Source: Vibrio nitrifigilis
GTDB lineage: Bacteria; Pseudomonadota; Gammaproteobacteria; Enterobacterales; Vibrionaceae
DNA: 64,000 nucleotides
Direction: 5' to 3'
NCBI RefSeq assembly: GCF_015686695.1
Contig: NZ_JADPMR010000004.1
Location: 1 to 64,000, forward strand
The translations under genes were made by a program, and so were the position numbers. Below the pieces are notes generated by a model. The model did not search any database. It saw nothing but the letters and a program-made list of their open reading frames with translations, and had not been told where the DNA came from. This document shows, piece after piece, positions 8,827 to 17,590 of this stretch; position 1 is the stretch's first letter; every line of letters begins with the position of its first letter.

Positions 8827-11219
8827 TGTTGGTCCTGATATTTAGACACTTGATGGTTATCATCGATGTGGTACAAAAATAGCCAACCGTTATCAACCAG
8901 TGATGACACGTTATCGTGTTTGTTGATGATGTCTTCAATTGCTGTTTTAGGCGCTTGAATGAAGGCACTTAAACGAATAGGTTGATGACGATACTGTTTA
9001 CCGTCATGTACCGATTGTTGGGATAAACCGATACGTAAGTCGCCACCATTTCCTTCGAATACCCCGATGTGTCCACCAACGACATTATGCAGAAGCTTAT
9101 TACCACTACCGTACTTAGTCGGTGCGGTGACTGAAGCAAAGTATTGCAAGTTAATCCAGTTCATAACCAACAGCGGTGCTGTCATGATATTTTCTAGTTG
9201 CTTAAACTCTGGGTCTTGGTCGGCATGATATTCGTGTAAAAACGAGCGTCCATCTAAATCCATGCTTCGAGTTAGGGCTCGCGGAGCAATAAACACACCT
9301 GCGTTATTGCACAAGCCCCATTCTGGTCGCATCTGTGCCCAGTTATTAGCTCTTTGTTTAAAGAAGCGGCTGACATCTTGTGGCGATGGCTCATCATTGC
9401 CTGTATCAAATTGCTTAACCCGTTTGATACGTGCTAAATCGCAAGCCGCTGAGATTTTCTCTGCCCAATCGCACTCTTTTGGTTGTTTGAATACCTGTAG
9501 TTCATCGGTTGTTGTGTTGTGAATCGCTGCGTAAAACTGCGTATCTTCGGGAATGGTCACGCCAAACTCTGGAGTTAAGGCGCGAACTTCTGGATCATTC
9601 AATATAGACGCTAATACTTTCGCATTGACTTCACCGCTTTGGCCGCCACATGCTCCGCAATCCAAACTTGATGACGTATGGTTGTTGCATGTTTGACTAC
9701 CATGACCGGCCAGTAACACCACATTAGCTAGACGCTGGCTGATCCCCATGGCTTTGAGTACACCTGCGCCTAATTCCGCTTTTTCAGCGGTAGTGAGTGA
9801 CACTTCATTGCGTTTTAAATCCCACTCATCATTAGTGCGCGCATCTCTATTGACTGGGTTTTCGGTGCCTTGCTGCATCACAACACGTTTGAATAAACTG
9901 ACCAGTTTTAACAGACCGCCAGCTTCGACCATACCTAAGTTAGATGAAGGTTTTTCTAAACTATTTTGCCATCCTAGCTTGGTTAAGCGTAACCAACGGT
10001 CAGGCTGCATTTTGGTTTGCTGCGCAACCAAATTTGGCGCGAGTAGCCCCGGTAATTGTGGACGTTTGATTGACCCGTCTTGGTTTTGATAACTCATAGG
10101 AATACCAAAGAAACCAGTAAAACCAAGCGTTTCTACTTCTGATCCTTGAGCTTCAAGTGCTCGACGCATTGGCTCTGAGCGCACATCGATACAGAATATC
10201 GCCTGAATCTGTGGACGAGTTTGTGCTTGAACTTCTTGCGCGTGCTTAACTTGCTCGATCCATGGTGCATGAACGCTTAACTCAAATGCGCGTTGCCAAA
10301 CCCACCTAGGTTCTAGTTGCTGTTTGGCCAATTCATAATATTGGGTCACATTGGCCGCTTGTGATTGCATGGTTTGACGAACTTGAACAAAGGTATCCTG
10401 TTGTTCTTTCTTCAACCATTGCCACAGCACGTAGTCCCAAGCAAGTAGAATGACACTAAGACCGAGTGTATGTGGAATTTCGATTTCCTGTTTATTCAGC
10501 CCAGCTTGCCAATCAAGCCAAGATTGCCAGCCTGCCCAACCAGAAAGTTGGTGCAATGACGCTTTCATAAAAGCAAGAGAACCATGTTCGTTTTGTAATA
10601 ATTCTTGCCACTCGGTTTGAAACAACTCTAGCGCACCCTCGATAGATGTTGGCAGTTGGCCAAAGTAAGGCAGTAGGTCAACACCGATAAGAGTGCGAAT
10701 GCCTTTATCGCGAGTGACAACTTCAAGCCAACTTTGGTAGAGGTGCTCACCATTTTTACCTTCTGCATCAAAACGCTCTGGGTATTGGTGATACAGCGCG
10801 ATAAATTGGCTAACCTGTTGTTGAATCTCTTGGCCCCAGCTATGGCCTTGCTCTGACGGAATATTATCATCCATTAGCATTGCCAGTGTTTCCCAGCGAG
10901 GCAATGGCTTATCTTGACGCTCGATGTATTCTTGCACTTCTTGGTTCGTCAACGGGGAGCGGATGTCTTTGATCGCTTGTTCTACATGTTCCGGTTGGAT
11001 TTGTTCTTTCCACTTAGCTTGGAAGTACTTTTTTTCCATTAACCCCGTGATTCCTGTGATGACCGCTTGTTCAGCAAAAGTTTGCTCGATACCTGAGTGG
11101 CGCTGAGGCCACCAAGGGTTAACCGCGATGGATTGATCAAGCGGCCAAGCTGGCGCAATGGATTCTGAAGCTTGTTGAGCAATGTTGGCGAATGGTAAGG
11201 TAATTTTTTCTAAAATCAT
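8811..11219 (-). CDS. dabA: DabA, inorganic carbon transporter subunit (DUF2309/YbcC)
   Basis: The roughly 800-residue protein belongs to the DUF2309 family, whose founding member DabA pairs with DabB to accumulate dissolved inorganic carbon. It resembles a beta-carbonic anhydrase active site: the Cys and Asp of IFCIDVRSEP and the His and Cys of HGSQTC...LDCGACGG are the four conserved zinc-site positions. I chose the ATG at 11219, which overlaps the dabB stop as TAATG and has GAGGCAAAATA upstream; a longer start at 11246 would run 28 bases into dabB. DabA is peripheral on the inner membrane and works with DabB. Downstream it overlaps sua5. Confidence 0.93.
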   Translation of the reverse strand: MILEKITLPFANIAQQASESIAPAWPLDQSIAVNPWWPQRHSGIEQTFAEQAVITGITGLMEKKYFQAKWKEQIQPEHVEQAIKDIRSPLTNQEVQEYIERQDKPLPRWETLAMLMDDNIPSEQGHSWGQEIQQQVSQFIALYHQYPERFDAEGKNGEHLYQSWLEVVTRDKGIRTLIGVDLLPYFGQLPTSIEGALELFQTEWQELLQNEHGSLAFMKASLHQLSGWAGWQSWLDWQAGLNKQEIEIPHTLGLSVILLAWDYVLWQWLKKEQQDTFVQVRQTMQSQAANVTQYYELAKQQLEPRWVWQRAFELSVHAPWIEQVKHAQEVQAQTRPQIQAIFCIDVRSEPMRRALEAQGSEVETLGFTGFFGIPMSYQNQDGSIKRPQLPGLLAPNLVAQQTKMQPDRWLRLTKLGWQNSLEKPSSNLGMVEAGGLLKLVSLFKRVVMQQGTENPVNRDARTNDEWDLKRNEVSLTTAEKAELGAGVLKAMGISQRLANVVLLAGHGSQTCNNHTSSSLDCGACGGQSGEVNAKVLASILNDPEVRALTPEFGVTIPEDTQFYAAIHNTTTDELQVFKQPKECDWAEKISAACDLARIKRVKQFDTGNDEPSPQDVSRFFKQRANNWAQMRPEWGLCNNAGVFIAPRALTRSMDLDGRSFLHEYHADQDPEFKQLENIMTAPLLVMNWINLQYFASVTAPTKYGSGNKLLHNVVGGHIGVFEGNGGDLRIGLSQQSVHDGKQYRHQPIRLSAFIQAPKTAIEDIINKHDNVSSLVDNGWLFLYHIDDNHQVSKYQDQQWLPQ

Positions 11220-12586
11220 TATTTTGCCTCGGTTTCTACTTGCCAATCAGTGTGTTGAAGTTTTAGCAGTGACTCACTGGGCCACAGTTTTAGGGTTAGA
11301 CGTGTCGACCATTCATCAAGATAAGCGCCTGCATTCAACCAGATAAACAATCGTTTAACCCAGTGTATATGCGGCCAATATTGAAGCGCGATTGAGAGTA
11401 CGAATAAGCTAATAAATAAGAGAGCGACGAAACTATCTGCAATAAGGTTTAATGGTGCATCCAATCCCATTAGTACTGCTAAATGATGTTTTGCTGTGGT
11501 GTAAAGCGTTAAGAGTAAGGCTGCAAACCCGATAGAAATGGCCATGCGTGGCAGCGTTCCTTTGTCTAAACGCGTCAAGCTTGGAACGATTAAAGCTGTC
11601 AGTGCGAACCACACTAATGTTGTTGCTGCAAAGCTGGTCATTATCGCAAATTGCCATTGCGCGATGGCGAGCATTGCGAGTGAAATACTCAAAGCTATCA
11701 GCCAGTGTTTTAGCTTTGGTTTGACTGAACCGGCTAATTTTGCAGCGAGGTAATGGTTCACAGTATTGCCACTATTTAAGAATGAGTAGGCTTTGTAAAA
11801 CGAGTGGGCGAATAGGTGAAGCAGTGCCATTTCGTAAAGGCCTAGCGCGACTTCTACAAGCATTAATCCCATTTGAGAACTTGTTGACCATGCCAGTTTC
11901 ACTTTCACACTAATGCGTGTTGTACTCACTAAGCCCGCGATAACAGTGCTGATTCCAGCTAGGACAACGACTAACCAACACGCGAAACTGCTTGATGCCA
12001 AAATTGGCGCAAAGAACAGCAACAAGATGCCACCTAGGTTGACAATTCCTGCGTGCAAAAGGGCAGATACAGGGGTTGGTGCTTCCACAACCTGTATTAA
12101 CCAGCCGTGCATTGGCAGCTGGGCACATTTAATCAAAGCAACAATCGCCAGCAGAACGGCTGCAACACTGATGTTAGTACTGCCATGAGCAAAAGAAGCT
12201 TGTTGGACGATTTCATTGATGTAAGGCGTTTTAAACTGTCCGTAGAGCGCGACAAACGCAACTGCTAGTAAAAGCTCACTTAAACGTGCTAGCAAGAATT
12301 TTTTGTGTGCTGCTAGCTGAGCGCGTGGACGTTCTGGGTAAAACAGAATTAAACGGTGTAGCGTTAAACTAACTGAAACCCAAGCGGCCCAAAACAACAA
12401 CAGATGGTTACTGCTAATCACAACCACAACCGATGCGATAGTCGCTAAAAGAGCGCGTAAGAATCGAGAACGGTCGGCTTCGCCACTAAAAGCGACCCAA
12501 CTGTAACGAACAATGGTGAATCCCAAAATCGCAATTAATCCTAGTAACATCATCTTGAGCGGTGTTACTAAAAACAGAGTAGACAT
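11219..12586 (-). CDS. dabB: DabB, NuoL/ND5-like membrane subunit of the carbon transporter
   Basis: The 455-residue membrane protein is related to the proton-pumping ND5/NuoL subunit, with about a dozen hydrophobic segments and the family signature LPMHGWLIQVVEAPTPVSALLHAG near the middle. With DabA it forms the energy-coupled CO2/bicarbonate accumulation system. The start at 12586 is preferred over a GTG four codons upstream because GAGG sits 7 bases before that ATG. Its stop overlaps the dabA start. A LysR gene is divergent 108 bp upstream and is the probable regulator. No other respiratory complex I gene is nearby, which excludes a nuo operon. Confidence 0.9.
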   Translation of the reverse strand: MSTLFLVTPLKMMLLGLIAILGFTIVRYSWVAFSGEADRSRFLRALLATIASVVVVISSNHLLLFWAAWVSVSLTLHRLILFYPERPRAQLAAHKKFLLARLSELLLAVAFVALYGQFKTPYINEIVQQASFAHGSTNISVAAVLLAIVALIKCAQLPMHGWLIQVVEAPTPVSALLHAGIVNLGGILLLFFAPILASSSFACWLVVVLAGISTVIAGLVSTTRISVKVKLAWSTSSQMGLMLVEVALGLYEMALLHLFAHSFYKAYSFLNSGNTVNHYLAAKLAGSVKPKLKHWLIALSISLAMLAIAQWQFAIMTSFAATTLVWFALTALIVPSLTRLDKGTLPRMAISIGFAALLLTLYTTAKHHLAVLMGLDAPLNLIADSFVALLFISLFVLSIALQYWPHIHWVKRLFIWLNAGAYLDEWSTRLTLKLWPSESLLKLQHTDWQVETEAK

Positions 12587-12694
12587 GACAAACCTCACAC
12601 TTAAAAACGTGATGCCTATTGTGAAATTCTGTTACAGTTAAGTAAAATACATAATTAATTAGAAAACATTCTTTTTTATAGAACGGTAGGATTT

Positions 12695-13570
12695 ATGAGT
12701 CGACTTAACTACCATCATCTGTACTATTTTTGGCAGGTGGCAAAGCAAGGGAATCTAACCCAAACTGCGCAGAAATTACATATTTCTCAGTCAGCACTTT
12801 CCACTCAAATCAAGCAGTTAGAGCAAGCCATGGACGTTCAGCTGTTCGTCCGGCAAGGACGCTCTTTAACCTTGACTGAGAGCGGCTATCACGCCTTAAG
12901 CTATGCTGAAGAAATTTTTCGCAATGGTGAAGAATTAGAGACTTTGTTAACAAGTGGTAAGACCTTACCTGGTGCAACTATTCGTATCGGCATCTTATCT
13001 ACTATCTCACGTAACTTCATTGAGCAGTTTATTCAACCATTGATTAATCAGAACGATTGCCGCTATGTGTTGCAATCGATGAGTCAAACAGGCCTATTGA
13101 ATGCATTGGGAGAACTGCAAGTTGATGTAGCCCTCACCAACATCGCAGTGAGAGGTTCGAATAAACAAAATTGGCAAAGTCGTGTATTGGCGCGCCAAGC
13201 GGTAGCGATCATCGGTCCGCCTGGATTAGAGCTAGGTGATCAACTTGGTGAAGGCTATCGTAATCAGAGATGGGTACTCCCATACGGAGAGAACCCCCTG
13301 AGAGCTGCGTTTGATGCATTTGCTGCACAATACCAGTTGCAACCTGAGATAGTGGCAGAATCAGACGATATGGCGATGTTACGTCTTTTAACTCGGGATA
13401 CTGGCGCATTGGCCGTTATGCCGGAAGTCGTGGTCAAAGACGAATTGGATCACGGTACGTTGAAGCGTTATATGTTATTACCCAATGTCTATGAGAATTT
13501 CTACGCCCTCACGATGAAGCGCCGCGTCGTTCACCCAAAATTGGATATGTTGATTCGCCCACTGTTGTAA
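12695..13570 (+). CDS. LysR-family regulator, NhaR-like, divergent from dabBA
   Basis: The 291-residue protein starts MSRLNYHHLYYFWQVAKQGN, the NhaR-like form of the LysR DNA-binding domain (residues 1-60), and continues into a LysR effector-binding domain. NhaR regulates sodium/proton stress genes in enterics; here the gene is divergent from dabB by 108 bp, which suggests it controls the carbon-accumulation operon, perhaps in response to CO2 or pH. Function is inferred from position. A strong terminator follows immediately. Confidence 0.87.
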   Translation: MSRLNYHHLYYFWQVAKQGNLTQTAQKLHISQSALSTQIKQLEQAMDVQLFVRQGRSLTLTESGYHALSYAEEIFRNGEELETLLTSGKTLPGATIRIGILSTISRNFIEQFIQPLINQNDCRYVLQSMSQTGLLNALGELQVDVALTNIAVRGSNKQNWQSRVLARQAVAIIGPPGLELGDQLGEGYRNQRWVLPYGENPLRAAFDAFAAQYQLQPEIVAESDDMAMLRLLTRDTGALAVMPEVVVKDELDHGTLKRYMLLPNVYENFYALTMKRRVVHPKLDMLIRPLL

Positions 13571-13584
13571 TGATAGTGATAAAC

Positions 13585-13620
13585 AAAGGAGATGGCTGCG
13601 TTGGCAGGCATCTCCTTTTG
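13585..13620. terminator. Terminator between the LysR gene and the convergent chemoreceptor gene
   Basis: AAAGGAGATG / CATCTCCTTT stem with a 14-base loop, followed by T on one side and bordered by A on the other, so usable in both directions. Confidence 0.8.
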
Positions 13621-13635
13621 GGGAACCTTTTCGGT

Positions 13636-15693
13636 TTAGTGTTCAAATTTAAATTGAGCCACTTTGCTTTCGAGGTCTTTAACGATAGGTATTTGGTGGT
13701 TTGCTTCTTGTTCGGCTTTTTCAGCTTGACTATTGGTTTGGTCGGTCAGCAGGGTAATACGGCTGATATTTTCATCGAGCTCTTTTAAGGTGACCGCTTG
13801 TTCTTCCGCTGCGGTTGAAATGAGATGGCTCAAATCTTGGACACCGCTCATCACTTGCTCAAACTCTGCAATCGTTTCATAAGCCCGTTCTGCTTGCGTT
13901 AAACTGTCTGTCACTGCTTCTTTACTGGTTTCGATGACGGACATTGCGGTTTTAGAGTAAGAGGTCATCACATTGATTTTTTCTTGAATCTCTAATGTTG
14001 ATTGCTGCGTTCTGGTTGCTAGTGAGCGCACTTCGTCGGCCACAACAGCAAAGCCTCTGCCTTGTTCGCCAGCCCTTGCTGCTTCTATCGCTGCGTTGAG
14101 CGCCAGCAAGTTCGTTTGGTCGGCAATTTCAGTGATGGTGTCGATAATGCCTTCAATACTTGTCACACCTTCATTGAGCTTATTGATGACGTTAATCGTC
14201 TCACCCGTTTGTTCGGCTACCAATTGTACGCTTTGTTGGCTGCTTTGAACGCGCTTGCGACCATCGTTAGACAGTTCTCCAGCGTGAATAATTTGGCTGT
14301 GTGTATTTTCGGTGTGCGTCGCCACCTCTCGTGCAGTGGCACTCATTTCAGCAAGAGCCGCTGCAATTGATTCTAGCTCTTGTTTTTGTTGGGCTACGAT
14401 GGTGCGTGTTTGGGTCGATGTCGTTGATACCGAGAACACCGATTTATCCACTTGTTTGGCAGAATTGTCGATGTCCCTGACCACTTGTTTAAGGTTTTCA
14501 ACCACTTTACAAACAAAGCGGTTTAACTGACCAAACTCATCGTTTGAGCTTGATGGTACGAGATTTTTCAGCACGCCTTGCGACAAATCATCCAGCTCTC
14601 GCATCAGACTCTTAATGGATTTCTTAATAAATTGAGCCAGAGCAAATGAAATGATCGCAATCGCGATAATAACGATAACACCAATCATGATAAACGAGTC
14701 ATTAAGGCTTTTCGCTGATGCATTGATGTTATGTGCAAGTTGGTTACTTTGAGTGAAGGACTGTTTCAAAATCGATGCTGTTGATTCAGTAATCACCTTT
14801 AGTTCGTTAATAATCTGTGCAAATGATTTAGCTTGACTGTTATTTAATTCAATCAAATCTTTTTGTGTTGCGAGTAACCCTTTGTCGCCTTCAATAGCGT
14901 CCATCAGAGATAATGTTAGCTGCGATAGTTGCTTAACAAAGTTCTTGAATTTACTATTGTGAGAAGCAAATAGCAGGGAAGGTAACAAGTTTGAGTAGGT
15001 GTTTTGCCAGCGTGAAAACGCAGAATTGATATCACTCAGCTCTGCAGCGGTTTCTGCATTAGCGGCTCTTTCAATTAACCACATACCTTCGTTGATGGAG
15101 GCATATACCGCATTAACTGTCGAGATAACGGTATCATCATCTTCCGTAAATACGGTATCTTCAATCAGTGGGATAATTTGAGTTTGCAGCTTATTTAGGT
15201 CCAAAACAATTTTCTTAATACGTTCATTTAACGAGACAATTGTTTCTTGGTCTTTTATTAAAACTTTTTCCGATTTTTTAATGATATCTATTTTGAGAGA
15301 GATTTCTCATATTTTAATTTTAATGAGTTTCGCATCACTAGACGTAAGGTTTAAGCTATTAAAACTATTAAGAATCTCTTCTAAACTCTTATTTCGATTC
15401 GTTAAGCTTTGTTCCGCTGATTTCAAGTCTGTTGCGACTTTTGCGTCTCTAAGTGCTAATAAATCGGGTTCATATCCACTGACCACATTGTTGAATCGAG
15501 AAGAGTATTGAACCGTCGGGGTAGATTCATCAGTAATGAACTTTAATTGGTTGCCTACTTTTAACCCATTGAAATAATTAAATAAAATAACGAAGGTAAA
15601 AACTGTTCCAATAAAAACAAAGCATAGCGTTATTTTTGTCGTTAAATTTAAGGTTAAGGCATTCTTCTTATTTACAACATCATTAGCTTGCAT
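13636..15693 (-). pseudogene. Methyl-accepting chemotaxis protein broken by one in-frame TGA
   Basis: Read on the minus strand from the ATG at 15693, one frame gives a cytoplasmic tip, a first membrane helix (about residues 20-42), a periplasmic ligand domain, a second helix (FIMIGVIVIIAIAIISFALAQ), HAMP and the full signalling hairpin with the tip EIADQTNLLALNAAIEAARAGEQGRGFAVVADEVRSLA. The frame is interrupted only by TGA at 15309-15307, after residue 128. The codons after it (EISLKIDIIKK, then VSLNERIKKIVLDL) continue the same helix in the same frame. A downstream TTG start at 15204 could yield 522 residues lacking the first membrane helix. So this is a nonsense mutation, a sequencing error or, less likely, readthrough. 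Its ligand is unknown; an orphan sugar-binding protein gene is divergent at 15927. Confidence 0.85.
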
Positions 15694-15926
15694 TATTTCA
15701 GTTCTCCCGAGCCAATGTGGCTACTACCCCTAATGTAATGCAGGAAGAATAGATTAATTTTGGGAAAAGCTGCAGTCTTTGTTGTTGGTTTATCTTAATA
15801 ATTATCAATAAGCCAAGTTCTGTCACATAATTTAACTTTTACTAATTAAAACACTTGGATATTGAATGTACCACGCGTAAACAATGCTATAAATAATGAC
15901 ATTATTTAGCCTTAGGTAGAGATGCT

Positions 15927-17231
15927 ATGTTATTGAAAAAAACCTTACTCAGTGCAGGAATTTTTTTACTATCGTATAACGTCACTTATGCCATTGATTT
16001 AAACATAGCATCTATTGATTCCGGGCACATTGAAGTTATGAAGAAGCTCAGCGCCGATTTTGAGCAGGCTAATCCAGATATAAAGCTTCATTGGCATACC
16101 TTTAATGAAGGCAGTCTTCGCATGCGGGTTATTTCGGATATCGCTGCAGGTGGTGGTCATTATGACGTGATGACTATTGGGATGTACGAAACACCAATTT
16201 GGGCTAAACGTGGCTGGCTAAGTCAGTTGACGCCGTCAGCAAGCTATCAAGTCAATGATCTTCTGCCAGCGGTGAGAGATGGATTGTCTTACGAAAACAA
16301 GTTGTATGCAGCCCCGTTTTATGGTGAAAGTTCGATGCTGATGTATCGAAAAGACCTCGTAAGTAAAGCTGGGTTTAAAATCGGTGATAGACCAACTTGG
16401 TCAAAAATCGAAGCGATTGCGAAAGCGGTCAATGATCCGCAAAACAATGTGTACGGTATCTGTTTACGCGGTAAAGCTGGTTGGGGTGACAGCGGGGCTA
16501 TCATTTCAACGATAGCAAACAGTTTTGGTGCGCGCTGGTTCGATATGAATTGGAATCCGCAACTGACCTCAGCGCCTTGGATAAAGGCCGTCAATTTTTA
16601 TGTAAACTTACTCAAGAAATATGGACCACCTACTCCAGAGAAAAATAGTTTCCCTGAATTACTGTCGATGACCAAAGAGGGCAAATGCGCCATGTGGATT
16701 GATGCGTCGGTTGCAGCGTCTTTCTTACTGGACAAAAAAACCAGTCCTCACGCAGATCAGTTCGCGTTTGCTCAGTCGCCATACAGTGTTACACCAAAGG
16801 GTGCAAATTGGTTATGGGCATGGGCATTTGCTGTTCCGAATAGTACGAAAAAACAAGAGGCCGCGCAGCGTTTCATTAACTGGGCGACGTCAAAGAATTA
16901 TATTGAATTGGTGGCCTCAAAATATGGTTGGGGGAGTATCCCAACCGGTACACGCACATCGACTTATCAAAATCCACACTTCCTAGAGGTGTCTGGACGC
17001 TTTGCTAGTTCAGAAATGGAAGCTATCAACTCGGCGAACCCAGACGATAGCACCTTGGAACCGTCACCGTACAAAGGCGTGCAGTTTGTTGCGATTCCTG
17101 AATTTGTCTCTATCGGTGGTGTGATGGCACAAAAAGTGTCCCAAGCACTGCAAGGCCAGGTGTCGGTCGAGTCGGCTTTAGAAAGTTCGCAAAAATTTGC
17201 TGAAAGAGAAATTCGCCGGGCAGGTTATTGA
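15927..17231 (+). CDS. Extracellular solute-binding protein, polyol/sugar ABC type, orphan
   Basis: The 434-residue protein has a signal peptide (LLKKTLLSAGIFLLSYNVTYA) and the family 1 solute-binding fold seen in sorbitol, mannitol and maltose-type systems: VMKKLSADFEQANPDIKLHW near the N-terminus, YDVMTIGMYETPIWA, then YAAPFYGESSMLMYRKDL. Such proteins deliver a sugar or polyol to an ABC permease. No permease or ATPase gene accompanies it here. The neighbouring, divergent chemoreceptor gene is broken, which suggests the protein may once have served as the ligand-loaded partner of that receptor. A distant transporter is equally possible. Confidence 0.88.
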   Translation: MLLKKTLLSAGIFLLSYNVTYAIDLNIASIDSGHIEVMKKLSADFEQANPDIKLHWHTFNEGSLRMRVISDIAAGGGHYDVMTIGMYETPIWAKRGWLSQLTPSASYQVNDLLPAVRDGLSYENKLYAAPFYGESSMLMYRKDLVSKAGFKIGDRPTWSKIEAIAKAVNDPQNNVYGICLRGKAGWGDSGAIISTIANSFGARWFDMNWNPQLTSAPWIKAVNFYVNLLKKYGPPTPEKNSFPELLSMTKEGKCAMWIDASVAASFLLDKKTSPHADQFAFAQSPYSVTPKGANWLWAWAFAVPNSTKKQEAAQRFINWATSKNYIELVASKYGWGSIPTGTRTSTYQNPHFLEVSGRFASSEMEAINSANPDDSTLEPSPYKGVQFVAIPEFVSIGGVMAQKVSQALQGQVSVESALESSQKFAEREIRRAGY

Positions 17232-17590
17232 ATATTATTGATAGCCTTGTTAGGAATGAGAGGGTGTGCTAAGTAATTCGATGGCACTCAACCTGGCAGG
17301 GAAGATCTGATCGGTAATCATCGTAGCCTTATGTAGAAGTTTCGTTACGAAATTTTGAACTGGAAATAGCAAGAATGCCCCGAATCAATCTTGGAAAGTA
17401 TCGCCAATTTAGCAATCTCGCACTGATGATAAATGCGTTTTTTCTTTGTCATTGAGAGCGCTGCAAGGCTTTTTCTACTAGTATTCGAGCTTCCTCACCT
17501 CATGAGTTTTTGTTCGCATTACACCCACATAAGCCGCCAGATAACAGGCGGCTTTGGTCATCGTTAGTTAAATAACCTAACAAGTTAACG
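17232..17590. other. Intergenic stretch between convergent genes
   Basis: No coding sequence was recognised in this 359-bp gap. It holds the hairpin at 17531-17555 and a short TTTCGTTACGAAA palindrome near 17340. Confidence 0.6.
17531..17555. terminator. Hairpin downstream of batD
   Basis: AAGCCGCC / GGCGGCTT perfect stem with an 8-base loop. The T run is weak on either strand, so terminator strength is uncertain. Confidence 0.55.

Noticed and set aside
11219..12586. NADH dehydrogenase subunit (NuoL) call for dabB
   Set aside because: The gene is shorter than nuoL, has no nuo neighbours and overlaps the DUF2309 partner dabA, which fixes it as dabB.
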